Positions 54,349-62,993 of a DNA stretch of 64,000 nucleotides are shown piece by piece (the stretch's first letter is position 1; the number at the start of each line of letters is the position of its first letter). The stretch spans positions 124,001 to 188,000 of the forward strand of contig JACKMZ010000005.1 in assembly GCA_024235135.1 (NCBI GenBank), read 5' to 3'. This stretch comes from Gammaproteobacteria bacterium (GTDB lineage Bacteria > Pseudomonadota > Gammaproteobacteria > Competibacterales > Competibacteraceae). The position numbers and the translations under genes were made by a program. Under the pieces are notes generated by a model. It saw nothing but the letters and a program-made list of their open reading frames with translations, ran no database searches and was not told the origin of the DNA.

Positions 54349-54540
54349 TTGAACAGGGCCGTCGTGCAGCCCAATCGTTGCCACTTCCAGAGTGAATTCA
54401 TTCTTTGGGCGGTCCGTTGGTATTGCAAATACGGTATCAGCTACCGCGATTTAGAGGAAATGCTGTGTGAACGCGGCGTCGAGGTTGATCACACGACGCT
54501 TTATCGTTGGGTGCAGCGTTATGCTAGCGATTGTGCAATC
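54349..54540 (+). pseudogene. IS6-family transposase, N-terminal remnant
   Basis: The translation contains the IS6 transposase N-terminus (FQSEFILWAVRWYCKYG, then YRDLEEMLCERGVEVDHTT and YRWVQRYA). It diverges immediately after, before the catalytic DDE region. About 55 residues are recognisable. The frame is open to 54759, but the remaining 75 codons do not look like transposase. No terminal repeats were found, so this is a dead fragment, not an element. Confidence 0.8.
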
Positions 54541-54656
54541 CATCTGGTGAGTGGGCAAGATCACGGTGGACTCGCGCGAGAGAAACGTTCACGCTGCCCC
54601 CTTTCTTTATCGAAACTCATTGCGATGGTAGGGAATCGAGAATGGCATTTCAAGAA

Positions 54657-54745
54657 CGCTTCTCGAGAAGCGCAAGGCCTTGATTTCAAATGTCGCTGCG
54701 GCGGGTTCAACCCACTTCTCAAAAACGACCGTTTTCGAGAAAGTG
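54657..54745. repeat. Palindrome and long inverted repeat between transposase remnants
   Basis: A perfect 16-bp palindrome (cgcttctcgagaagcg) occupies 54657-54672. An imperfect inverted repeat follows, with arms 54713-54727 and 54731-54745, one bulge and one mismatch. Both share a TTCTC/GAGAA core. They lie exactly between the IS6 and Tn3 fragments and may be leftover transposon ends or a resolution site. Confidence 0.6.
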
Positions 54746-54787
54746 AGCCTTGCCAATAGCTTGGCGTACGATTTTTTCCGTTTTCTG

Positions 54788-54973
54788 ATGCAAGCCGTGC
54801 TTACGCAACTGCGCCAGGAAGGTTATTCCGTCCACGATAAGAACGTGGCCCGACTCTCGCCCTTGGTATTCAAGCATATCAATCTGTTGGGTCGATACCT
54901 ATTCGTGTCGCCCGAAGCCGTCGCAAGGGGCGAACTTCGCCCCTTACACGATCCGACCGCTGAGGACACTTAA
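54788..54973 (+). pseudogene. Tn3-family transposase, C-terminal remnant
   Basis: About 62 residues match the end of Tn3-family transposases: AVLTQLRQEGY, NVARLSPLVFKHINLLGRY and ARGELRPLHDP. The large catalytic part (normally near 900 residues) is absent. The fragment probably marks the end of a decayed Tn3-like transposon next to the defence operon, whose 3' end lies 60 bp away. Confidence 0.8.
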
Positions 54974-55032
54974 GTCACCCAGGGCTTTAACACGCGGTTT
55001 CTGTTCCATTGATCCCCAAACCCCAAGCTCAA

Positions 55033-57756
55033 CTACGCCCTGACCTCAAAGCGCAGGTAATCGGTGAGCCGTTTCGACTCGTTGATTTCGTCGTGGGGCG
55101 CCAGCAGGTATTTCCAGGGCTGAGCGCCGACGCTTGCAGCGTGATCGGAGGCGTGTTTGCACCAGCGCATGGCGGCAGCAGCCTTGGCTTGTACCTCCTG
55201 GCTGTCGAGATTGGCGCGCGCCTTGGTCTCCACCATGAAGATCGTCGAATCGGTTTCAGCCACAAAGTCGGGGATGTACTCTGGCTGCTCGCTGCCGAGT
55301 TTGTAGTAGATCTGGAATTGTCCTTTCGCGGGTTTGAACCACTTCAAGGCATCCCGTTCAAGAATCACCGAGAAACGGCGCTCGGTATCCGAATCAAACT
55401 TCTGGAGCGGATATAGGCACTTTTCAAACCCGCCGAACAGCATGGTCTTGATGCGCCCCACATCCGCGACCGTTTCGCGGTAATGGCGTGGCGTCTGTCC
55501 GGCCGTGGCCGTGTAGTTGCAGGGCTTGAGTTCCGTGAAACCCCGGCTGACCCGCACCTCGAACTCGGTGGCTTCCTCGAAAAAGTGCGCCATCATCTGC
55601 GCGTGGATTTCTCGCGCGATCAGACCGCGATACCGATCCAGTACGTTGACGGTCTCCGACTCGGAGAGGTATCCATTCAAGTGCTGAACCATTTGCCCCG
55701 CAAGGTCATAGAGCAGATCGGCGTGGGTGAAGTAGTCGATGTCGTCGAAGTCCACCAAAGCGTGGACGATGTAGTCCTCCGGGCGCTGCTCCTTCAGGCC
55801 GATTTCGGCAGCCAGGGTGAACTGCTCATGGGTGCGCAACATCTGCCCGACGATCTCGCGCTCGCCCGGTTGCAGGTGAAGCGGACGCACATCCAGCATG
55901 AACGGACGAAAACCGGTCGTGACCTCGCCTTTGGGCACCACGGCAATGCGCGGAATGTCGATAGTATGCTGCACTACGATTTCCGTGGTCTTGGCCACCA
56001 CGGCTGACAAATCGAGCGCGGATGCCGATTCATCGACACCCGTCAACAGATTGCCCTGCATCGGTTTCAGCCGCTCGGCTACTTCCGCCAGAATCTCGTT
56101 CTGTACCTCCGACTTGAGCAGCGCGCCATGGGTCGGAACCTGATCCGGCTTGACCTCGTATTGGCTGATCACCTCCATGACCACCCGCGCAGCCTGTTTT
56201 TCAGCTTCGGTGGTGAACACCGGTGCGGTGTTGGATACGGTCGTACCGGATGCGTCGGTCTGCACAACCGGAATGTCGGTCAAACCGAGGCGAGCGGCGG
56301 CTCCAGATTCCACTTTTACGCTGATCTTCCTGTCGTCGGCGCTTGGCGCATCGAGGATGACTTGCTTCAGCCGGATCGGCGAATCGCTACGATTGGCCTC
56401 GTCGATGATTTCCTGGAACCGGTCGTGGGCGACGATGTTCAGGCGGTCCACCGCCGCCACGCCGGTGCGCTTGCCGTAAGGCAGGCGTAGGCCGCGCCCG
56501 ATACTCTGCTCGACCAGCGTGCGGGCGTTGGCGGCGCGCAGCGGGACGATGGTGTAGAGGTTGGTCACGTCCCAGCCTTCCTTGAGCATGTTGACGTGAA
56601 TCACGATTTCGGTGGGTTCGTCCACACTCTCCACCGCCAGCAGGCGTGTGATCATTTCTTCCTCGTCCTTGCCGCTCTTGCTGGAATCCACCTGAATGAC
56701 CTTGCTGGCGTAGCGTCCTTCATAGAATTGTTCCGATTCGATCAGCGCCTTGAGTTGCGCGGCATGGGTGGTATCGCGGGCGATGACGAGCATGAAGGGT
56801 TTCACCGGCTGGACGCCGTTCTCACGGGCGTAGGTGAGCAACTCAACCTTGGTGGTTTCGTGCAGGCGCACGCCGTCTTGCAGCTTGATCTTTTCAATTT
56901 CTTCCGGCGTATGGGCTTTGGCGTCGAAGTTGCGCTGGGTGACCACCGCCGGTTCCTTGACGAAGCCATCCTCCATCGCCCGCGCTAATGGATAGTCCAT
57001 CACTACATTCTTGAACGGCAGCGGACCTTTGCCGGATTCCACGAACGGCGTCGCCGTCACTTCCAAGCCGAACAAGGGCTTCAGTTCATTGATGGCGCGC
57101 ACGCCGGCGCTGGCGCGGTAGCGGTGCGATTCGTCCATCAACAGCACCAGGTCGGGCAGATTGGCTAGATGGTTGAAGTAGCTGTCGCCCAGCACCTCGC
57201 GCATCCGCTTGATGCGTGGTTCCTTGCCGCCACGCACCTCGGAGTTGATCTTGGAGATGTTGAAGATGTTAATGCGCACGTCGTGGGCGAAACCTTGTGG
57301 CTGCTGGTCCACCGCCGCGCCGCTTTGGTCGTAGTTGTCGCCGGTGATGATCAGTGGCGACTGCTGGGCGAACTCGGCAATGCCTTTGAACACGTATTTG
57401 GGCGTGTTGCGGGTGAAATCCGCGATCAGCTTGTTGTAGATGGTCAGATTGGGCGCGAGCACGAAAAAGTTGTTGATGCCGTGCGCCAGATGTAGGTAGG
57501 CGACGAACGCGCCCATCAGCCGCGTCTTGCCGACGCCGGTGGCCAACGCGAAGCACAGCGAGGGAAATTCGCGCTCGAAATCTTCCAGCGTGGCGAACTC
57601 AGCTTTCAACGTGGCAAGAATGGACGCGACATCCCGTTCATGGCTCAACAACTCGGGTGCGGCAGCGAGCGAGCGCGCCAGTCTGGCGAGAGATTCGGCC
57701 TGAGGCGGACGCAATGACAACCGTCCGGTCACATGGTTTTGCACCCGCGCGTTCAT
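55033..57756 (-). CDS. Type III restriction enzyme, Res subunit
   Basis: A 907-residue protein combining a superfamily 2 helicase and a nuclease. Walker A is in LATGVGKTRL, the DExx box is DESH (LLMDESHRY), and motif VI is QSIGRGLRLPYG. Near the C-terminus PDFV followed by MVETKAR gives a PD-(D/E)xK endonuclease site. Res works with a Mod methyltransferase, here encoded four genes upstream in the same operon, and cleaves DNA whose recognition sites lack methylation. The Met at 57756 overlaps the upstream stop by 4 bp. An open extension to 57939 codes for an Arg-rich, non-family sequence and is rejected. Confidence 0.93.
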   Translation of the reverse strand: MNARVQNHVTGRLSLRPPQAESLARLARSLAAAPELLSHERDVASILATLKAEFATLEDFEREFPSLCFALATGVGKTRLMGAFVAYLHLAHGINNFFVLAPNLTIYNKLIADFTRNTPKYVFKGIAEFAQQSPLIITGDNYDQSGAAVDQQPQGFAHDVRINIFNISKINSEVRGGKEPRIKRMREVLGDSYFNHLANLPDLVLLMDESHRYRASAGVRAINELKPLFGLEVTATPFVESGKGPLPFKNVVMDYPLARAMEDGFVKEPAVVTQRNFDAKAHTPEEIEKIKLQDGVRLHETTKVELLTYARENGVQPVKPFMLVIARDTTHAAQLKALIESEQFYEGRYASKVIQVDSSKSGKDEEEMITRLLAVESVDEPTEIVIHVNMLKEGWDVTNLYTIVPLRAANARTLVEQSIGRGLRLPYGKRTGVAAVDRLNIVAHDRFQEIIDEANRSDSPIRLKQVILDAPSADDRKISVKVESGAAARLGLTDIPVVQTDASGTTVSNTAPVFTTEAEKQAARVVMEVISQYEVKPDQVPTHGALLKSEVQNEILAEVAERLKPMQGNLLTGVDESASALDLSAVVAKTTEIVVQHTIDIPRIAVVPKGEVTTGFRPFMLDVRPLHLQPGEREIVGQMLRTHEQFTLAAEIGLKEQRPEDYIVHALVDFDDIDYFTHADLLYDLAGQMVQHLNGYLSESETVNVLDRYRGLIAREIHAQMMAHFFEEATEFEVRVSRGFTELKPCNYTATAGQTPRHYRETVADVGRIKTMLFGGFEKCLYPLQKFDSDTERRFSVILERDALKWFKPAKGQFQIYYKLGSEQPEYIPDFVAETDSTIFMVETKARANLDSQEVQAKAAAAMRWCKHASDHAASVGAQPWKYLLAPHDEINESKRLTDYLRFEVRA

Positions 57757-58805
57757 TCCCTGTCTCCTTCGGGTTCTTCTTCGATCGCCCTGAGTTCGCT
57801 TTCCAGTTCCTCCACCGTCGGCAAGCTGGTCACCAGGGGTTCTGGCAAAGCGCGCACCAGTTGGTATTCGGCGACGCCGATGGGCTTGTCGATGCCGGAC
57901 AGTGCGTATTCGGCAATCATCCGTTTTTTGGTCTTGCACAACAACAAGCCAATGGTGGGCTTGTCATCCGGGGCCTTGACCTGTCTGTCCACGGCGGTCA
58001 GATAGAAATTCAGTTGTCCGGCGTGTTCCGGCTTGAAGGCTGTGGCCTTCAGTTCCACCACTACATAGCATTTGAGCCGCGTGTGATAGAACAGCAGGTC
58101 GATGAAGAACTCATCGCCTTCGACCTCCAGCCGATACTGGCGACCGACAAAGGCAAAGCCGCTGCCTAATTCCAGCAGGAATTTGGTGATATGCCGAACC
58201 AGTGCATTTTCGATGTCGCGCTCGTGCGCTTCGTCACCCAAGCCCAGAAAGTCGAACAGATAGGGGTCTTTCAGCGTTTCCTGCGCCAATTCCGAATGTG
58301 GCGCGGGCAGGCGGGCATCGAAATTGGTGACGGCCTGTCCTTGCCGTTCGTGCAGCCGATTGCGGATATTCAGTTCCAGCGTGACGCGCGACCAGCCTCC
58401 GGTGCGGGCTTGCTCAGCGTAATACAGCCGCAGGGCCGAGTCTTTGAGCCGCGTTAGCAGTAGCACGTTATGGCCCCAGGGTAATTGTCCAACGGACTGT
58501 TGGACAATTTCGGCCTCGCTCCAAGCTTCGGCGAAGGCCCGCATGTAGAGCAGATTGGCGCGGGAAAATCCCTTCATCTCCGGGAATGCTTCGCGCAAAT
58601 CACGCGCCAGCCGTTCGATAACCTTGCTGCCCCAACCTTGAGCGGATTGCCGTTGCAGAATGTCATGGCCAATCTGCCAGTAAAGCTGGATCAGCTCCGC
58701 ATTGGCCGCCAGTGCCGCACGCTGGCGGGCGGTCGCCACGCGCGCTTTGATCGCCGCCAGCCATTCGGCGTAGTCCATCGGAATGGCTGCGCTCTTGCCG
58801 TTCAT
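57753..58805 (-). CDS. YhcG-type PDDEXK nuclease (DUF1016)
   Basis: A protein of 350 residues. The N-terminal half (about 10-160) has the DUF1016 helix pattern (LIQLYWQIGHDILQ, GWGSKVIERLARDLR, GFSRANLLYMR). The C-terminal half carries the nuclease core (FFIDLLFYHTRLKCYVVVELK), a PD-(D/E)xK variant. Members are commonly encoded next to restriction-modification genes and are thought to act on DNA. The start overlaps the 3' end of the small gene by 4 bp and the stop overlaps res by 4 bp, so it is translationally linked with both. Met10 is an alternative start. Confidence 0.93.
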   Translation of the reverse strand: MNGKSAAIPMDYAEWLAAIKARVATARQRAALAANAELIQLYWQIGHDILQRQSAQGWGSKVIERLARDLREAFPEMKGFSRANLLYMRAFAEAWSEAEIVQQSVGQLPWGHNVLLLTRLKDSALRLYYAEQARTGGWSRVTLELNIRNRLHERQGQAVTNFDARLPAPHSELAQETLKDPYLFDFLGLGDEAHERDIENALVRHITKFLLELGSGFAFVGRQYRLEVEGDEFFIDLLFYHTRLKCYVVVELKATAFKPEHAGQLNFYLTAVDRQVKAPDDKPTIGLLLCKTKKRMIAEYALSGIDKPIGVAEYQLVRALPEPLVTSLPTVEELESELRAIEEEPEGDRE

Positions 58806-59059
58806 CCGTCTTTTCCACGAGAGACCCCGACCTTCATGCCGGGGAGGGTGTCAAGTGTGGTGTCTCCAGCCGGCTTGCTGTCGGTGTCCTCACGCAACTC
58901 AGCGGCTGAAACACGCACCAGTTTGTGGTTCTTGACGACGACGATGGCTGTATCGGTCTGAATGGCTGTCTTGCGCGCGAGCGCTGCGGCACGTTGCACG
59001 GCGATCAACGAGGCGCGTAGGTCGGGGTCCTTGGCTTTGGAAATATCTTGTGTACTCAT
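58802..59059 (-). CDS. Small protein paired with the zeta-toxin gene, possible antitoxin
   Basis: An 85-residue protein (DPDLRASLIAVQRAAALARK, then TDTAIVVVKNHKLVRVSA). It contains a predicted helix followed by two beta strands. I recall similar small proteins next to zeta-toxin-like kinases, and here it overlaps the broken zeta gene by 4 bp. An antitoxin role is therefore plausible but not shown by any motif. Overlaps of 4 bp on both sides mean it is read in one transcript with the nuclease and Res genes. Confidence 0.72.
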   Translation of the reverse strand: MSTQDISKAKDPDLRASLIAVQRAAALARKTAIQTDTAIVVVKNHKLVRVSAAELREDTDSKPAGDTTLDTLPGMKVGVSRGKDG

Positions 59060-59567
59060 GTGTTTTCTCCCCAGTCCAGCAGGACCGGATCAGTTCCAGA
59101 GTTATCGTACTTGGCCCAGGCATCCACGCGGAACTTGTAGCACTGGTCGAAATTACGCAGCCCTGCAGTAAACCGGCGCTTGATCACGGGTTCCGGTATG
59201 GTGTGTCCACCTTGGCGGACGCGCTCGGCCACCCGCGCAATGGCTGCCTCAACGCTGGGCAGTGCCAGAAAATACAGACTGACGCGATAGCCCACACCCT
59301 GCCAACGCTCGATATGCCGCAAGTAACCTAGGCCGGACAGGGTGGTTTCGAGCGCAAAGCTCTCTGCACGCAGGCCGCTATCTCATCGAGCATCAGACGT
59401 CCGGCCCGGACGGCGACCGCTTCAGGTGTAAACGGAGACAAGCCGGCTGCAATCAGGTCCGCATTGATGAAACGCGGGCAATGCGCTTCCTCCGGTAGGA
59501 AGGAGCGCGCGAAAGTGGTTTTGCCTGCTCCGTTAGGGCCTGCAATGATGATGACTTTTTTAGACAT
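59056..59567 (-). pseudogene. Zeta-toxin-like kinase, frameshifted
   Basis: The first part (from 59567) reads KKVIIIAGPNGAGKTTFAR, a Walker A kinase start, and continues to LMLDEIAACVQ. The frame is then lost and hits a stop at about 59328. The rest continues in another frame (SFALETTLSGLGYLRHIERW, then VIKRRF and WAKYDNSG) to 59056. Inserting one base near 59364-59367, most simply a lost G in a GG pair, restores one continuous protein of about 170 residues. Zeta-type kinases phosphorylate UDP-sugars or other small molecules. It is either a recently inactivated toxin or a sequencing error. Confidence 0.88.
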
Positions 59568-61260
59568 CGTTTTCCGCGCCAGAGACCTCGTCGCCGAACA
59601 GATCGGCTGTAGAAGTATCCCGCGCCATTTTCCGTCCTCGCGTGGGCGGCGCTATCGGTGTCGGCGTCGGCTGCGCCATCGGCAGGTTAGCCACATTCAG
59701 GCTGTAGTCGTCATGGCCCCATTCACAGCGAGCCAGAACCATCTTGGGAATCTTCTTCAGGGTCAGATTTGGCCAGCGTTCCGCCGCCTGCGCGGCGGTT
59801 ACGCCGCGAAAGGCCGCGCAGCACACCAGCAAGCTTTGGTCGGAACCGACTTCCTCGGACAATGCCTGCAACTGCTCGGCGGATAGGTTTTGCGTGGTGA
59901 CGTAGATAAAATCGCGCTCGCTGGAGTGGCCATGCCGCCACCAGCGGGTTTCCGATGGTGCGTAGTTGAAACCTTCCAGCTTGGCCAGCGCCTCGGCCAG
60001 CATCGCGGCGTTGTATTCGGGATTGATGACCGGATTGCCCCAGCGGTCGTTGACGATCAGGCTGGGTGCGAGCTTGTAGTAGCGAAAGCCGCCACCGCCT
60101 TGCCAGTCTACGGTTTTGGTTATGCCGCCCTGGTCCTCGCCGTCGATGACTTTCTTCAAACGCGGGATGATGTGGGTGTGGCAATGCTCGCCCAACTCGA
60201 CCATGATCCAGCGGCGGCCCATTTTGTGAGCCACTGCGCCGGTGGTGCCGGAACCGGCGAAGGAGTCGAGGATGAGGTCGTTGGGGTTGGTGGCGAGAGT
60301 TATAACCCGCTGAAGCAATGCTTCTGGTTTTGGAGTGCTAAATGCGTCGTCTCCAAAGAGTTCCACCACCTCCCGCTTTGCGTCCTGTGTGTGCCCGACT
60401 TCCTCATAAGACCACCAGGTCTGTGGAACGGTGCCTTGCTTTACTTCGGACAGGAATCGCTTGATCGCTGGGACGTTCGTACCATCTTTCCCCCACCAGA
60501 TGCGACCATCGGCATCGAGCTCTCTTAGCTTGGTTTCTGAGACACGCCAAAACATGGCGTTTGGTGGCCCAGAAATAGTACGACCACTTGGCGTAATAAT
60601 CGGATACGTGCCCAAACTGTAGTAGTTACGTGCAGACAAATCGCCCGGTTTCCATGGGCCGCGAGGATCGTTATCGGGGTTCCTGTATGCGCGATCTTGC
60701 TTTTCGGTTCTTGGCATTAAGTTCGGCACCCATCGATCACCTGATTTTGCGAGGACCAGCACGTAGTCATGATCTACCGAAAAGTGCTTGGCTGTGGACT
60801 TGGGGGAGTAGTTCTTTCGCCACACGATCGTTGCAATGAAATTGCTGCGCCCAAAAACCTCATCGCACAACACTTTCAAATAGTGCGCCTCGTTGTCATC
60901 AATGGTGATCCACAGCGAGCCATCGTCCGACAGCAGTCGCCGGATGATCTCCAGCCGATCCCGCATCAGTCCCAGCCAGATCGAATGCTCCAACCCATCG
61001 TCGTAATGGGTAAACGCGCTGCCGGTGTTGTATGGCGGATCGATGAACACACACTTCACTTTCCCCGTGAATTCCTGCTCCAGCGCCTTCAACGCCAGCA
61101 GGTTGTCCCCGAAGATCAGCCGGTTATCGAAGATGTCGCCGTCCGTCACCCGATGCTGGGCGTGATAGGACTTGTCGGGGTCTTCCAGCAGAATGCGCGG
61201 CTCCAGCTTGGGCCGTTTCTCCTTACCGATCCATGTCAGTTCGAGTTTCTGTTTGCTCAT
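59560..61260 (-). CDS. Type III Mod-like DNA N6-adenine methyltransferase
   Basis: A 566-residue protein. Catalytic motif DPPYNTG is at about 74-80, followed later by the SAM-binding motif DSFAGSGTTG (about 331-340). This is the beta-class order shared with type III Mod subunits. The central region (about 150-290) would carry target recognition, and the C-terminal third (LIVNDRWGNP, EGFNYAPSE) is seen in similar Mod-like proteins. It should methylate adenine to protect host DNA and give Res its specificity. It overlaps the zeta-like gene by 8 bp and follows the DUF262 gene after 5 bp. Confidence 0.93.
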   Translation of the reverse strand: MSKQKLELTWIGKEKRPKLEPRILLEDPDKSYHAQHRVTDGDIFDNRLIFGDNLLALKALEQEFTGKVKCVFIDPPYNTGSAFTHYDDGLEHSIWLGLMRDRLEIIRRLLSDDGSLWITIDDNEAHYLKVLCDEVFGRSNFIATIVWRKNYSPKSTAKHFSVDHDYVLVLAKSGDRWVPNLMPRTEKQDRAYRNPDNDPRGPWKPGDLSARNYYSLGTYPIITPSGRTISGPPNAMFWRVSETKLRELDADGRIWWGKDGTNVPAIKRFLSEVKQGTVPQTWWSYEEVGHTQDAKREVVELFGDDAFSTPKPEALLQRVITLATNPNDLILDSFAGSGTTGAVAHKMGRRWIMVELGEHCHTHIIPRLKKVIDGEDQGGITKTVDWQGGGGFRYYKLAPSLIVNDRWGNPVINPEYNAAMLAEALAKLEGFNYAPSETRWWRHGHSSERDFIYVTTQNLSAEQLQALSEEVGSDQSLLVCCAAFRGVTAAQAAERWPNLTLKKIPKMVLARCEWGHDDYSLNVANLPMAQPTPTPIAPPTRGRKMARDTSTADLFGDEVSGAENDV

Positions 61261-61265
61261 GGGCG

Positions 61266-62981
61266 TCAGCTTAATTGCGCGATGCGCCAGACGGCGGTGG
61301 CGAACCGGGCAAGTTTGTTCTGGCGAGCGTCGATGCGCGCGGGCGTCCAGTCTTCATTTTCCTTGGCGAGTTCGAAAGTGAGTTTTAGGCCACTGGTTTG
61401 CAGCACCGGGCGCTTGTCGGCATAGGGCTGATTGGCGATGGCTTTGTTCTTGCCTGCTTCAAGCATGACCATGTTGCCCAGCCGATAGACGAAGTTTTCC
61501 AGATCGCGGTCGGAAAACGCCTCCCAGCCACCCTGGGGCGATTGCGGCAGCACGTGCTCGATGGTGTACGTGGCCAATTCCTGGTCGAATTCCAATCCGC
61601 CCGCCTGCCTTTCCAGTTTGCACAGGAGGTAGCGCACGACTTTGGCGTTCCGGCTCTGCGTGGTTTTGATGCTCTTTTCGGCGAAGTCGGCGCGGAAGGC
61701 ATCGTCGCTGCGGTACACCGATCTCAGGGCTTCAAGCGCGTCGCTTAGTGTTTGCGCTTCGCCTTTGTGCAGCTTGAGTGCAGCCGTGTGGTAGACGCGC
61801 TCCTGCTCGCCGGTATGCTGGGCGCCGATGATGTTGTAGCGAAAGGCGATAACGACGGTGGCGCGCAACAGTGCTTCGAAATCGGCCTCCCCCAGCTTGC
61901 GCTTAGCGGCCATCAGCATGGGATAGGGCTGGCGCACGGAGAACATGCGTAGTTCCTGTGCACTCTGCTTGCATGCGGGCGGCCATTGCGAACCTTCGGG
62001 CTGGGTAAGCGCAAGGTAGGCATCGATGTCCTCGTCCATGTCCCGCAGGAGGACAAATACGGACTCCCGGCTCTGGATACGGCTGCGGATGGTTTTGAAC
62101 AGTTCGGATTGCCGGGCGAAGCTTTGGCGGCTGTTCCAGTGCATGCGCAGAAAGTCCGGAAAGCTCTCTTGGCCGAGGCGGCCAACCATTTTTTCCCACC
62201 AGCGTTCGAGTTCGTTGAGTTCGTGTGCTGATTCGCCGCCCCGCGCGAGGACGGAGAACAGGTAATTCTTCAGCAGGTCGGTGGCGGAGAGGCGCACACC
62301 ACGGGCATTGAGCGTCTCGAACACCTTGTAGGCGTTGAGCTCGTCGGCGACCGTGATGACGGTGAAGAAAAGCTTGTCGCTCATGGTGTCGATGAACTGC
62401 GCCAGCGCCCTGCCAAGATCGGCGTCATTTTTGACATGATCGCGCAACCTGCGCTCGAACCACTCAAAGCCTTTGCGCATGGCGTGGGTGGAAGCGGGAA
62501 ACCCGCGCTGTGGCAGGTGGTCGGCCAATGTGACCAGATAATCGCGGTAATAGGCGTCGTTGTTGCGGTTGAGCGAAAGCTTGTTGCGAGTGACGAGGGT
62601 GACGGGGTCGAGATAGCCGATGTAGGTGGCGCGTAACTGGTCAAGCCGCTTCTTGTTGTCCTCGGCGTTCTTGCCCTCCGTCACGAGTTTATTGAGCATC
62701 CGCATGGCGGCCAGCACGATGAGGCTCAGGGTGGTGAGCCGCTGTTGGCCGTCGATGACTTCGAATTCCCGATTGTCATCGGTCTGCAAAACAAGATAAC
62801 CCATGTAGTGCGCAGGCTCGCCGCCGGGCGGCAGTGTGCCGAGCAGGTCTGCCCAAAGGTCTTCCCAGTGTTCTTCGTCCCAGGAGTAATCGCGCTGGAA
62901 ACGGGGGATGCGATAGGTCAAACCGTTACCGAGTAATTCGCGGTAGGTGCGGTTGGCAGTGCTGAAATTAGTTGCGGCCAT
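61266..62981 (-). CDS. DUF262/DUF1524 protein, GmrSD-like
   Basis: A protein of 571 residues. The N-terminal DUF262 part contains IPRFQRDYSW and the hallmark DGQQR (about 96-100), an NTP-binding ParB-like motif. The C-terminal DUF1524 part contains EHVLPQSP (about 480), the His-x-x-Pro region of an HNH-like nuclease. Fusions of these domains occur in GmrSD-type modification-dependent restriction and related phage defence. In this operon it may act as an independent restriction factor alongside the Mod/Res pair. It starts 12 bp after the helicase-related gene. Confidence 0.9.
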   Translation of the reverse strand: MAATNFSTANRTYRELLGNGLTYRIPRFQRDYSWDEEHWEDLWADLLGTLPPGGEPAHYMGYLVLQTDDNREFEVIDGQQRLTTLSLIVLAAMRMLNKLVTEGKNAEDNKKRLDQLRATYIGYLDPVTLVTRNKLSLNRNNDAYYRDYLVTLADHLPQRGFPASTHAMRKGFEWFERRLRDHVKNDADLGRALAQFIDTMSDKLFFTVITVADELNAYKVFETLNARGVRLSATDLLKNYLFSVLARGGESAHELNELERWWEKMVGRLGQESFPDFLRMHWNSRQSFARQSELFKTIRSRIQSRESVFVLLRDMDEDIDAYLALTQPEGSQWPPACKQSAQELRMFSVRQPYPMLMAAKRKLGEADFEALLRATVVIAFRYNIIGAQHTGEQERVYHTAALKLHKGEAQTLSDALEALRSVYRSDDAFRADFAEKSIKTTQSRNAKVVRYLLCKLERQAGGLEFDQELATYTIEHVLPQSPQGGWEAFSDRDLENFVYRLGNMVMLEAGKNKAIANQPYADKRPVLQTSGLKLTFELAKENEDWTPARIDARQNKLARFATAVWRIAQLS

Positions 62982-62993
62982 GTGTGTATCTTC

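Noticed and set aside
54349..54973. A complete insertion sequence
   Set aside because: Only an IS6 N-terminal piece and a Tn3 C-terminal piece are present, in different frames, with no catalytic cores or matching terminal repeats.
57757..57939. N-terminal extension of the Res frame
   Set aside because: 61 Arg-rich residues overlap the nuclease gene and match nothing in Res proteins. The Met at 57756 begins typical Res sequence.
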